In this document: in pieces, positions 35,751 through 47,429 of the stretch
How positions within the stretch are numbered: position 1 is the stretch's first letter
Layout: each line of letters begins with the position of its first letter
Assembly: GCF_021130785.1 (NCBI RefSeq)
Contig: NC_060213.1
Coordinates: 133,996,001-134,060,000 of the forward strand
Direction: 5' to 3'
Source: Homalodisca vitripennis
Lineage: Eukaryota; Arthropoda; Insecta; Hemiptera; Cicadellidae
Length of the DNA stretch: 64,000 nt
Notes under the pieces: model-generated
Seen by the model: only the letters and a program-made list of their open reading frames with translations
What the model was told of the DNA's origin: nothing
Database searches by the model: none
Position numbers and translations under genes: made by a program

Positions 35751-36215
35751 TTGGTCCTTTATAGAATCGTAAACTATTTGACCGATCATTACGAAAATTT
35801 GTATGTATATGTATTTTTCCACGAAGAAGGTTTCAATGCTATGTCTATTTGATGTAACTCGCCTCTAGGTGGCGTTGCCAAAGATAATAGTTTTCAAAGC
35901 GCCTGCACACTATAAACTGCAATTACGAGACATTTACGAATATTTAATAGCCAAACACTATTTGAAGGCGCTAAGTTATGATGTATATTTGTCTTGAAGA
36001 TAAATTTCTGGTTGAACTTAAAGCTTGAGTGTTAGACCACTTTATAATAAAACACATGTACGTGTACAATGGCTATAAACATAAACAGATTTTTTTGATC
36101 GTGGCAACAAAGCAAACTCTACATCGGCGTTGGAAATATAATTTACTTGAGCCAGAAGTGCACATACACGGGTAACGCTTACGAAAAGCGTGCGAAGCCA
36201 CGGGAAACAACTAGT
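35751..36215 (+). mobile_element. Helitron-like non-autonomous element, microsatellite at the 5' edge
   Basis: Ends GCGTGCGAAGCCACGGGAAA then CAACTAGT at 36,215; such GCGAAGCCGCGG..CTAGT ends are typical of insect Helitron-like repeats. A reverse copy occurs at 62,194-62,652 and matches through the interior (GTAAACTATTTGACCGATCA, AATGGCTATAAA-like words, GCGTTGGAAATATAATT). No Rep/helicase gene. Confidence 0.55.
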
Positions 36216-36515
36216 ATTGTATATAAAATCATAAAATTTTCATACTTTAACTAACTGTCTTCAATTTTTTCATCTACGGTTATTAGTCAAACGATAATAA
36301 CGCTCATACAATAAAGAGCTCGCCTCGCCACTTCCGGTATCCTTCGTAACGGGCACAGTCCGTCTAAGTCTATGCGAGATGTAAATTGAAGGACGGGGGT
36401 CGCCCGCTTTTAATCCCAGATTGATTAAGCGAATGGCCTATTTCATCAATATAATATAAAGGATGGTTTTTTGACATTGACGATGATTGAAGGTTATTTT
36501 TGACGATGGAAGGAT
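36216..36515. other. No gene seen
   Basis: Short unremarkable stretch. The last 30 bp (TTGACGATGGAAGGA) belong to the flank commonly found beside the hairpin repeat. Confidence 0.35.
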
Positions 36516-36989
36516 TGTAAAGGAAACAGGATTTTTCCGGACATTTGCCATCGTTCAGTGAAACAAGACATCAGTAACACTACGTTTCGAGATCTGCAAT
36601 CTGATCTCTTCTTCAGGTAAAGAACTAACCTAATACATAATTACAAACTAGGTTAAAATGAACTACTCTTACCAAAGCGTTGTGGTACGCCTAAGTCAGG
36701 AATCACAACCTACATGTTGTTTGTCAACTTCACTAACTCTATAAACATGCACTTAATAAAAAAAACTATACAAAACACTAATCATTAAAACTGAACTACG
36801 TGATTCCTGACTTAGGCGTGCCACAACGCTTTGGTAAGATTAGTTTATTTTAACCTAGTTTGTAATTTGTATTAGGTTAGTTCTTTACCTGAAGAAGAGA
36901 TCAGATTGCAGATCTCGAAACGTAGTGTTACTGATTCCTTGTTTCACTGAACGATGGCAAATGTCCGGAAAAATCCTGTTTCCTTTACA
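36516..36989. mobile_element. Fold-back element of two hairpin-repeat units
   Basis: Left end TGTAAAGGAAACAGG at 36,516 and its reverse complement ending at 36,989. Arms of about 190 bp (36,516-36,707 and 36,800-36,989) are inverted copies of the 3129-3457 unit, each with the CTGAAGA..CGAAACG hairpin (36,583-36,617 minus; 36,889-36,921 plus). A spacer of about 90 bp separates them. Confidence 0.7.
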
Positions 36990-37704
36990 TTGCCGATGAG
37001 TTCGAAGCTCATTCAATTATTTACAAAAATTGTCTATAAAAATTAATGGAGAAGCTTAAAGTGCTAATATTAATAAAATCAATTATGCACATGTACTTTT
37101 CAATTGTAAGAGCTTTATTTATTGTGATCTGTATAGCTTTATATAGAATCAGTAAGAAAGTACGAAGTTTCAGTAAAATGTAATTTTTATGTATTAGGGC
37201 TTCAAAAAATAATTTAAATTGTAGTGGGAGTGTATTGATCCATAGAAGCATGAATACACTTTAAAAATTAATCAACAGTTTGTTAGACATTGACATTCTT
37301 TGGGCCAAATTGATAATAAGCCTAATAATAAAAGGCTGGAGAGAGATATCATACTACATATTATGGACTCCGGGTATATATTTTACATTAAAATATCGAG
37401 TTCAAAAATTGAAAAATATGTTTTTCTAAAGCAGAAAACTAGTAATTTGAGCTGGTTTTTAATTGGCCTAATGCGATAGATTGTAAATAAATTTTATCTT
37501 GAACATTGACTTTTTTTACGAAAATTTGGGAAGTAGTTTCACATGTTTTAAATTATAGCTATTTTATACGGAATATTCAATTGTTATTCGAAATGTGGTA
37601 TAGTTTTATCAACAGAATTAATATGACATGTTTCAATATGAACTTCTTCGTAGGTAACCATACCTAAGAAAAAACCCTGTCGATAATTACAGTAAATGTT
37701 GTTG
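36990..37704. other. No gene seen
   Basis: AT-rich flank left of the gypsy insertion; nothing recognisable. Confidence 0.4.
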
Positions 37705-37709
37705 GTTAT

Positions 37710-37862
37710 TGTTAAATTACTAAACTTATAAAAATAAGAAATAAACTGTAATCTGCCATAACATTGAATTGTATTTTCAGAACCACATTTTTTTAAAACA
37801 TAAACAAAAAACATCTGATGGATTAATTATAAAAGGCAAAATTAAATCAATCATATGTATCA
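37710..37862 (-). repeat. 3' LTR of the outer gypsy element
   Basis: 153 bp; see the whole element. Pair at 54,415-54,567. Confidence 0.9.
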
Positions 37863-37873
37863 ATTCTCCCCCC

Positions 37874-39162
37874 CTAAACTTCACATTTCAAATAGCTGGT
37901 CAACATGCCTCCTCCAAACACTTCCATCGTCCATTTTAACTTTGTACAGTAGCGAACTTTCTTTTTCCATAATTGTTCCAAAACTCCACTTGTATCTTGA
38001 GTTGGTGTAATCTCGAGCCTGTACTCTGTCACCCACCTGAAATTGTCTGCGTACGATTCGTGTAACTTCTTGTGCATTTTTGCTTATCTGGTAGTAATAG
38101 GCTCAAATGAGTTCGAACACTTCTTCCAAACATTAAGTTGTATGAGTTTGAAGCCAGTTGTGTTTGGAGATTGTCGAAGTTGCATCAAAAGCCTGTATAA
38201 TTTTAGCTCAATCTTTCCCCCCCTCATCTTCCATTGCCCTCAGTGATTTTTTTACTGTTTGGACATAACGCTCAGCTTGTCCATTAGACGAAGGATGGTA
38301 GGGGAGCTGTAGTTTTGTGTACAACACCATTAGCAGATAAGAACTGGCGAAATATTGTAGATGTAAAATTGGCTTCCATTGTCTGAAACTAAGACCAAAG
38401 GAAGGCCGAATGTAGAAACATTTTTCTTAGCTCCTTCATACACCATTCTGCTGACGTGTTTTTAGTAGGGATTACTTCAACCCACTTGGTAAAGGCGTCC
38501 ACAACAATGAAATACCACTGACCTTGTATCGGGCCAGCAAAATCTATGTGTAATCTCTCCCATGGTCCTTGAGGGGTCAGCCATGGATGATTCGGTTCTT
38601 TTGCAGGTTGATTTTGTTTTAGTCGACATTGTTTACATGTACGTACCATTTGCTCAATATCTCTGTCAATACTTTTCCACGTGCAAAAAAACTTTCTAGC
38701 AAGGATTTTCATCTTCTCCATGCCTAGATGTCCAACATGTAGTTCATTTAACACTGAGTGTTGTAAAGCTTCTGGAATCATTATCCTGTAGCCCTTGAAT
38801 ATGCAACCATTTTGTAGTGTTAGTTCGTTGTCGTGGAAACCAAAAGGTTCGACCGTCTCTCCTGTTTCAAGGGCATGTAGTACTGGTTGTAAATATTTTA
38901 TCTTGAGCAGTTGTTCTGGATATAAGCATACTGTCAATATGCAATGAATCAAGTTGATTAAGTTGAAAAAGGCTGCAATCGTCCACAAAGTTTGTAGTGC
39001 TATGTTCAGTAGGAAAACGAGACAAAAAGTCAACGTTGGCATGGTCAGAGGTTCTTCTATATTCAATTGAGTAGTCAAAACCTGATAAAAAAGTTGTGCA
39101 TAATTGAACAGTCTTGTAGCAGATATTGTTGGAAGGGTTTTGGTGGGACTGAATATTGACAC
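37874..39162 (-). pseudogene. Integrase of the outer gypsy element
   Basis: Minus strand. Zinc-binding HHCC region: HVGHLGMEKM ... CKQC (about 38,745-38,625). Catalytic core: HIDFAGP (first Asp, about 38,555), VSDNGSQF (second Asp, about 38,390-38,365) and HPSSNGQAER (Glu, about 38,305-38,270). The C-terminal part (38,077-37,874) retains KVRYCTKLKW. The frame breaks near 38,385 and again toward 38,080. The enzyme would insert the reverse-transcribed copy into the genome. All three catalytic residues are present; the breaks may be sequencing indels because the LTRs are nearly identical. Confidence 0.8.
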
Positions 39163-39174
39163 TAACGTTTATGG

Positions 39175-39393
39175 TCAGTCACTAAAATGAACTTTCGCCC
39201 GTAGCAGTAAGGGAAAAATTTCTTGAGTCCCCAGTAAATTACCTGTTGCTTCCTTATCAATTTGACTATATTTTTGTTCACATTTGGTCAAAGTGCGTGA
39301 GGCAAAACTAATTGGCCTCTCACTTCCATCGCTGTTATCGATGTGAAAAGGACAGGCTCCAAGGCCCACTGGAGACGCATCGGTTGCAAGCAC
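39175..39393 (-). pseudogene. RNase H region of the outer gypsy element
   Basis: Minus strand, TDASPVGLGA (the catalytic Asp of retroviral-type RNase H), then RPISFASRTL and KYSQIDKEA, the usual gypsy order. Removes the RNA strand during replication. Separated from RT and integrase by frame changes. Confidence 0.75.
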
Positions 39394-39448
39394 TAATGGG
39401 AGTTCTGGATTGTAGCGGACAAGTACATTGTTACTGGTTATTTCCGAC

Positions 39449-39848
39449 TTAACCTTTCTGAAAAGCTTTCTTCACAATTTTGAAGTCCACATATAACGGT
39501 TGCCTTTTCTTCAGTAAATTATTGAGTGGGTGGAGGATTGTTGCTAAATCTTTGATGAACTTGTTGTAATAGTTTGCCAGACCGAGAAATGTTCTAAGTT
39601 CACTTATGTTTTCCGGTCTTTTGCTGTTCATGATAGACAAGACTTTGTCTTTGGTTTTGTGAAGTCCTTGAGCATCAATGACATGCCCAAGATATTGGAT
39701 ACTCGTTTGAAAAAAACTTGCATTTATCTCGGTTCATCTTTAAGTTATTGTTTCTTAATCGTTCTAGAACTTTACGTAATCTAGCCAATAATTCTTCAGC
39801 TGTTTTACCCTGAAACGATAATATCGTCAAAGAAACATTGTACACCAG
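39449..39848 (-). pseudogene. C-terminal half of the outer gypsy reverse transcriptase
   Basis: Minus strand, starting right at the insertion site with QCFFDDIIV-type catalytic box (about 39,840-39,815), then TFLGLANYYNKFIKDLA, the conserved gypsy connection segment. The N-terminal half lies at 52,222-52,625, on the far side of the inserted element. Confidence 0.75.
39845..39848. repeat. Target-site duplication CCAG (left copy)
   Basis: CCAG precedes the inner element here and follows it at 52,222-52,225; a 4-bp duplication fits Ty3/gypsy integrases. Confidence 0.8.
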
Positions 39849-40582
39849 TGTAACGGACGAGACGGGACTTGGGGAATTAGATAATCAGAAAACTGTTTGG
39901 CCGCAAAAATCTGATTTTAATTTAACCTTTCACATTAATAATTATTACAATACTATTCACATATCCCTAAACTGTATTTTAAAATATATTAATCACTCAT
40001 CAGCGAAACAGTAGGTTACGAATTTTAAGATTTTAGAGGGAAGGGCAAACACGGAGCGACGCGTAACGTGCGAGTACCGGCGATCAACTCACTCCACGCA
40101 CGTACTTTTTCGCTACAAATTTTTTGTTAAAATGGCGGACTAGACTCCGTACGGTGCTGCTCCCAAACGATTTACTTGGGCGTAACAGAGTCTAGAAACG
40201 ACACAACTTGGCCAGACACAGGCTGGAGTCAGCAGAATCAGCAAATTCCTCAGCCAGCTGCCAGCTAAAGCTGCCACGGGTATCGGGCTACTTCCGCTTA
40301 ACAACTCTGTTGAGATCAACTAGAATATTCCGAGCAACTATTACTTGGACTTATATCTTACTAAAATAAATATATAATAATCACTGTTCCTTATTTCCTT
40401 TTAATAATTTAGGTGACGGTAGATATTTTGTAAGTAATAGTACTTACATTTTACTGTTAGGAACAATGAAGAATCGTTGGTTGGTAATACTACAATATAA
40501 ATACTGTAGTACTTCACTGGTCAATAATAATATTGACCTCACAGTGTCAAATGGTCAGGGGCTTTCTTAATGGGCCGTCACA
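39849..40582 (-). repeat. 3' LTR of the inner element
   Basis: 734 bp. Differs from the 5' LTR by about eleven 1-2 bp length differences, mostly in homopolymers, and one substitution (CTCTG versus CTCAG). Confidence 0.9.
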
Positions 40583-42341
40583 CACCCCTCACACCTTAGA
40601 CATGCTGTCCCTCAGCATGAGGTAACATAAAACGGTAAGTCCAATGTTCTACAGGTGTCCCTTGTTTTTTTGTTTTTTTTTTAATTGATTCAGGAATTTG
40701 TTTCAGCTAATCTCAACTGGTATTTAGATATTGAAATAGAAAAAAAAGAAAAAAAATGTTGGATGTCCTTATCTGGACTCTCTTTCGAAGTTAAATTTGT
40801 ACTAACATATCTTGCTAAAAATCGATGGAAACTTGCAAACATACGTCGCTCGGGTGTGCCTCTCCCTTCACAGAAAGTCAATAAAACAAAAGCTTCATTA
40901 ATTCAAAAATAAACTTCAAAATTCAAGGTTGACTAACATACTCAGCAATAACAAATTTCGTTTCAGGAAACGAAATAAAATTTAACATAAATAATTAAAG
41001 TAACATGGTTGTTGAATAGTGACATCTATAATTAATACGCTCACAACAAGAAAGACACTCTAACACTAGGCAACCAAACATGTTTTAAACAACAACCCTT
41101 AGTGACACAACAACTATTTGCGGGATTATGGAGAAGGAGGAGATTGTTAATTTTAGTTTCCTACCCCTTTTTTTTCTTTTTTTTTTCACCACAGTGGATT
41201 GTTAAGGTCCAATTATTACAAAAAAAGGTATTTAAGTGTGTCGATTAGGAAATTTTTAACCGCTACTTGCCCAGTATAGGTGAAGCCGCATGGGCTTTCA
41301 CTCGGGCCGCCGTAGGTCAGTCACCCCTTTAAAATTGAAACAGTTGTAAAGTCACAAGGTAATTACTACTAAAAACGAGAATACATTTTAAGTTAAAAAA
41401 TACCAATATACAATTGACATATACACTGCCATTAATAGCCAAAAACGAGGCAACTAAAATCCTTACAACAGAACCTAAAGTCGTTGGCATTGCCATACAC
41501 CTAGTAGTGCCAAACAGTGTTCACTTGATATTTTCTTAATCTAGCATTTTGAAAACTAAATTTTGAGGCATGCATACGATTAACATAGCAACACATTAAA
41601 ACAGCAAGTACTATTTAGTTCACTTGAACAGCAAAAAATTCACGAATTACAACCTATAGTTTTCCTTAAACAATCATCTATATTACTATTGGCGTTTGAG
41701 TATTATTCGTGAGCTAGTTTAAAAAATAATATTAAAAGTGCTTGCGTAACATTTTGGTAGGGCTGGCAACGGTACAGCAGTTGTCTTGCTGATGGGGCCC
41801 GGGAGATCCCACAGCAAGGCATTTACCACAGTCTTAATTGCTGTGTGCTCATCATGTATTAATAATTTAATAATTTATTTATTTTCTTTAGGCATCCACA
41901 GTCCAGTATTGGGAAGCGATGGGAATGGGTATAAAGGGAAGGGGGGGGGTGCCCGGCTTTACCTTTCTGTGGACACCAGATATCACTCATTGGATATTGA
42001 TCATAATATTAATTTATGAAAAATTCTCCCTTACCAGCCTCCAACGAAACCCTACGACTACTCGTTACACATTAATAATACAACGTTAAATTTTTACAAT
42101 GTTACAAATTTATACTATGACGAAACATGGCAAAATCTTGTTACTTACTAACTAAACCCCTGTAAATGGTCCCAATATTAGAAAAAATTCGATTTTCCTG
42201 TTCAAGGCCTATGATAAGTGCACCATGGGTCGACCCTTGTAAGTTCACACGGAGACACATCAATCTCGAAACACTGTCGAAAGTTCCTCATTCAGGTTGA
42301 GCTCAACACAATATTAGAATTCACTTACGTTCGTAGGATCC
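40583..42341 (-). other. Non-coding 3' part of the inner element
   Basis: No supported frame between the env-like region and the 3' LTR; AT-rich with runs of T and a G-run near 41,940. Confidence 0.5.
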
Positions 42342-44430
42342 TCATACGTCTGACACATACGTAACGGCTAGTACACACCAAGCTTGGATTTCGGTTATGC
42401 GATAATACCAGATCCTCCTGGCACGCACTCTCGTTTCTGGTTGGTTACTCTCTCTAACGGTCTGCTCATCTGGGACAATCGACTTCCCAAGGTCTCTGAG
42501 TTCTGCATCGGTCCGGGTAGCTTCGGGGTGCCGTCGGCTACCTCTCAGGCTGGCACGGAGCAGATTGGCAACTCGTACTCGATATCTCAAACAGATAAAA
42601 ACAACAATTAATAAACACAGTAATCGTAGATCCACTCAATATGACCTGCCTTAACTATACGATGCTTAAAATGATTGACTCTGAGGTGCTGGAAAGTACT
42701 CTCTAAAGAATTACTCCTTTACGCTTAGAGTGCCAAGTTGGTCGTCCAATGCTTGGAGGACCTTCAAAGTATCATTCACGTCCTGATTCAACAGTTCGGT
42801 TTCTTCTTTACTATATATCCCATCTACTTCAGGAAAAGTTATCTTTCCAAAAATCGCTCGAGTGCCAGGAGCTGCCGAAGAATCGGGCAGGCATCCTGTA
42901 ACCCGTCTGCAATCAGGTCACATCGATCCGATTCGGAATTTCACCCACCCCTTTCAGAATGGTTGTACTAACGTTTAGACCAGCATCCCGTCTAAAGCAA
43001 TTCAATACTACTTTGGCCTCACCCGAGGTAGTATAGATCCATCGGGTTGGAGTTCTAATTAGGACTGGGGATTTCAGGCCGGATATCAACTTTCTAGTTG
43101 CACAACGTAATTTTCTCTTTCAGCAAAAGTTCAATTGGACAATTTGGTCGTTGGTGTACATTTAAATAATACTTCCGACAGAGGACACACTGTTAAAGGG
43201 CCGAAACTACACTCACTTCGGTAATGGTCAGATGAATAAACGGTATAGGTTTGTCTGTCCTTGCTAACTATTAATTTTTGGTCGTCTACTTCCCACTTCA
43301 ACCCATCTTTTCAGAGAAGGGTCAAAACAGGATAAGTTATTACATTGAAAACTTCATACACTTGGTTATCATTTTTCAATGGGAGCTTAATGAGTACTCT
43401 AAGCTGTGTTTCCGTAGCATACGATTTGATTATTGCAAATTTATAGAAGCTATGGAGGTTTTCTAACTTAACGTCTAAGAATAATTTTGCAGGTGGTGGT
43501 ATAACCTGTTTTACAGATTTCAGGACCCTCTAGGAACTGATGAGGGGGGTAATAGGTTGCTAGTCATCCTATTTGCAGCCAAGTCCTCTACAGCTTGGTG
43601 AAGTTGATTCATTCTTTGTACAGCAAGGTTAATGGCATCTTTAATTTCTGACAAGGCACAACTTAATTTTAAGTATTGGAAAAGAGTATTAAACAAACTT
43701 GAGAAAACGGATTCTGTTCTGGAGTTTTGAGCCATGTTGTCATGCATCACTTGGTGATACGCTTTCAAGATGGTAAATCATTTTATTTATTACCCTCGAA
43801 TGGTTTAAAATTTCTGAGTGCATGTTATCTAAGACAGTTAATTGATCTGTCGTGTCGTGATACATTTCGTCATTCCTTATATTGGCCTCATCTATCTTAC
43901 TATTCATAACTTCCAAATCGCTATCGATTTACAGTTCCAAACAAGAATTTTAGTACATGACCACGGCAATCAAACAGACCGCGCTTCTTTTGGGTACGCG
44001 GCAGCAGAGTGACCAAGTCACTCGTTTTGCCACGTAGTCGGTCACCATCTTTTGTAGTCCATAATATTCGTATCTGAAAACTGGTTTCAAGGTCATGCAC
44101 TATGGTATGTAAGCTGTTGTTTTTGCGAGAGAAGATTTTGGAAAAACTCATCATACTGACCTCTTACCTTTACCAAGATTATACTTTAGATTTCTGTTTT
44201 CCCTCTTCCACTCCCTGTCAGGTTGTACTGGAGCACCACAGTCCAGTAGCTGTCTGTAAGTAAAACGTCCCCTTCTTTCTCGAATATGACACCCTGGTGG
44301 AAGCAGAGGACACCTTCCAGGATCAACAAAACGCCTATAAAAGGCCTACAACAGAACATCTATGATTTCATGTGACACGATCAAAATTCGATATCCACCT
44401 TTTCCAGGCTATGTAGCGAACACTACTCCC
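42342..44430 (-). pseudogene. Env-like fusion glycoprotein region, broken
   Basis: Three minus-strand segments in the order expected of errantivirus or baculovirus-F type envelope proteins. Segment 44,154-43,921 ends in a basic cleavage-like site (QKKRG) followed by a hydrophobic GLF..LFG stretch like a fusion peptide. Segment 43,768-43,520 has a heptad-patterned helix (ALSEIKDAINLAVQRM). Segment 42,635-42,342 starts with a membrane anchor (LLCLLIVVFICL) and a basic tail. The upstream limit is uncertain. As assembled, frame changes and stops separate the segments, so no continuous protein is encoded. It suggests an element able, or formerly able, to make enveloped particles; that is family knowledge, not evidence of infectivity. 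Confidence 0.6.
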
Positions 44431-44649
44431 CAACTATTCCAAAGCTCTTCAAAAGTCTAACAAAGTCACCCCATCTCGCGGGTTCTTTCTTTACTCCGTT
44501 TTGGGCGTCCGATACTTGCAGGCCCGGCTACTGCTACCGGGGCTTGGGTTTCATCGTCACCCTTTACACATCTCCGTTTAAGTTCTGCAGACCACTATCA
44601 TCTACCTCTTCATCACTGGAACTATTCTCGTTTTGCTTTCCTTTCTGCG

Positions 44650-45604
44650 CGGTCGAAGGACGCGGACGTTCCTTATAAGGTTTGATACGGTTCACGTGCA
44701 CGAACGACCTCTCGCTTTCGGTATTCGAAGGACAACATTTAGAGGTGATACCACTCTAACTATGGGATATGGTCCTTTCCATAGTTTTGATAATTTCTTT
44801 ACACGATGCCGTCCTATACTGGGTACATGCAATAATACAAAACTGCCCTTCGCGGAATTCGGTTTGATTTAGCTTTCTTATCATACTGACTTTCATTACG
44901 GCCTCGGGCTCTGGCTTTAAGCACTGCAGTTTCCTTGTAAGCTTCCTGTAGTTTCTCCCGGAGGTGCTTCGATATGATTGTCATATATATCTGTCTCATC
45001 CGTAATCTTCAGATCCGCTTCCATAGGAACCTCCATTTTCCGACCAAAGATTAACTCATACGGAGAATACCCAGTACTCTCATGAGAATTGGGAGTTATA
45101 GGCCATGGTGACATAAGGCAAGTATTCATCCCAATTGGTCTGGTTCCGGTTAACAAAATGACTCAACATTCTCATCACAGTGGAATGGACCGCTCCAGTC
45201 TGCCATTACTCTGAGGATGAAAACCAGTAGTTTGGATTTTTCGAACGTGCAGAAATTTGCATAAGTCTTTAATTAAGCCGGATGTAAAGTTAGCTCCTTG
45301 ATCGGTAACTAAGGCCTTTGGCACGCCAAACTTGGTTATCACCCTCTGCACTAGTGCTCGAGCAAACACTTTCGGTGGTCTGATCTGGCAGTGGAACAAA
45401 CTCACAGTATCTGGAAAAGTGATCCATAACACTGAGAATATAAACGTTGCGGGATTCGCTAATGGGCAGAGAGGACCAAACTATATCTGCCGCTATCACT
45501 TCGAAGGGCTCCTGGGGTTCGTTGAAGACGTCACCCAGGGGCGCTTTCGCTTTACCGTAATTCGTTCGTTGGTTACAGCTACGACATGTCCTGACGTAAT
45601 TCAT
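44650..45604 (-). pseudogene. Integrase of the inner element
   Basis: Minus strand. CRSCNQR is the end of the zinc-binding region (about 45,590-45,565). The catalytic core shows AADIVWSSLP (first Asp), VTDQGANFTS (second Asp, about 45,310-45,285) and HPQSNGRLER (Glu, about 45,220-45,195). Then GYSPYELIFGRKM (about 45,080-45,045) and a basic tail (44,999-44,814). At least two frame changes, near 45,350 and 45,170. Confidence 0.8.
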
Positions 45605-45827
45605 AACGTCTCTTTTCCATACCTCTCCACCAGAACTTCTGTTTCACCCGGTCTAGTGTTTTTGCCACTGCGGCGTGTCCAGCTGTGGGCAAATCATGAT
45701 TGATTCCTAATTATCTCCTGGACTAAGGAAGTTGGTACTACACAATTTTCTTTTCACACCGAGCTCAAACGGTACAGGACCTTCTCCGGGCTCATCCGGA
45801 AGTTCTTGGCTTGTCTCAGACCCTGAA

Positions 45828-46085
45828 CTACGGGATCTTCGCGTTGACGTGTGTTCTAATTAACTCAAGGTCAACGACAGGGAGCACTTCCTGTTTAACC
45901 GCTCGCACTGCGCGACTTAGCCCATCCGCGTTAGTGTGTTTTTTTCCGGCTTTATGTTCTACCGTGAAATCAAACTCAGCTAGTCGCAACGACCATCTCA
46001 TCAGCCTACTGCTAGGGTCCTTCAGCGACATCATCCACTTTAGAGCGGAGTGATCGGTGATTACTTTGAAAGGACGCCCCAACAA
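45828..46085 (-). pseudogene. RNase H region of the inner element
   Basis: VITDHSALKWM, then RLMRWSLRLAEFDF and HTNADGLSR, the hallmark C-terminal half of gypsy RNase H leading into the linker before integrase. The upstream part (about 46,100-46,400) is in other frames. Confidence 0.8.
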
Positions 46086-46430
46086 GTAGCATCTGAAATA
46101 TTTTTGTACTCCCAGGACTAGACTAAGTAAGTAATTCGCGCTCGGTTTGTCGAGTAGTTCTTCTCGGCTGGGAATAATGTTCTAGAACAGTACGCTACGG
46201 GGTGGTTCCCGGCCATCTATCTCCTGTGAGAGGACTGCTCCTAAGGCAACAGTACTCGCGTCTGTCGCTAATATGAACGGCTTGGTAAAGTCAGGGTATA
46301 TCAACACAGGGGCAGATATTAGTTTTGTCTTTTAAGAGATCAAAAGCCTCCTGACATTCTGGTGTCCACACAAATTCGCTATCCTGCTTGGTCAAACTCG
46401 AATAGTGGACGTCCAATGGTGGCAAAACCG

Positions 46431-47320
46431 TCAATGAAACGCCGATAATAGCCAGCCAAACCTAGGAAAGAGCGCACGTCCTTCACCGTAGTGGGCACAG
46501 GGAAGTCCCTTACAGCCGATACCTTTCCAGGATCTGGGTTCAACACCTTTCTTAGTGATTACATGACCAAGATAGCTGACTTCATTGACCACAAAATTAC
46601 ATTTACTAAGTTGTACTGTCAGGTTCACATTTTGTAATTTCGATAGCACTTCACGAAGGGCTTCCAGGTGTTGAAGGCAAGTCCCTGGAAAACAAAATTA
46701 TGTCATCCAAGTAGACAAGGCATTTCTCACCTTTCAAGCCATTAACACTGAGTCCATTAGTCTTTGGAAAGTGGCCGGAGCCCGTGTTTAGTCCAAATGG
46801 CATACGCTGATACTCATAATGTCCGCCGGGGACATTGAATGCTGTGTTTTTGGTCGGCTATCTTCGTCAACTCGAATCTGGTGATACCCAGACCGGAGAT
46901 CTAACGTCGTGAACATCTGGCACCCGCCAAGTGAGTCAAGTGTTTCTGTGATGTTCGGGAGGGGGTACACGTCAGGGGTGGTTCACCGCATTATTAAGTC
47001 CTCTGTAGTCGACACAAAACCTTAATTTAGGGGTACCGTCGGGAGATTTCTTAGGCACAAGTACTACAGGCGATGCCCACTCGCTCTGACTAGGAACAAT
47101 GATACCTTTGTTTAGTTGATCTTTAACTAATTCGACAAGTGTGGCCTTCTGATGGTATGGTACGCGATACGCTTTTTTTGTAAATAGGGGCTGCATTCCC
47201 GGTTCGTATGACATGTGTCACTGCCGAAGTACAACCCAGAGGTTGGTCTTCACTGTGAGCAAGAACATTTTTGAATCCCATGAGAGTGGACTTCACAAGG
47301 TCTCGCTCGTGACTTGGCAG
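46431..47320 (-). pseudogene. Reverse transcriptase of the inner element
   Basis: Minus-strand motifs in order: GIIVPSQSEWASPVVLVPKK and LRFCVDYRGLN (47,120-46,990), TTLDLRSGYHQIRV (about 46,915-46,875), the catalytic VYLDDIILFS (about 46,720-46,690), then [16 protein letters not shown] (about 46,600-46,550). All conserved blocks, including the YLDD box, are present, in at least three frames. It copies element RNA into DNA. Confidence 0.85.
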
Positions 47321-47429
47321 ATGCCTAAGCTTCTCGTCGAAGCACGCCTCTAAGTCGGACTCGTCAGAACGACTCACCATGCCTACTCTTGCCTGTGGCC
47401 TTTTGTAGCTATGAAGTGCTATGTCGCGC

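Noticed and set aside
35613..35852. Frames encoding Tyr-Ile and Cys-Val runs
   Set aside because: Translation of the AT/TG microsatellite.
44633..45703. Long plus-strand frames opposite integrase
   Set aside because: Shadows of the minus-strand integrase, which has all conserved motifs.
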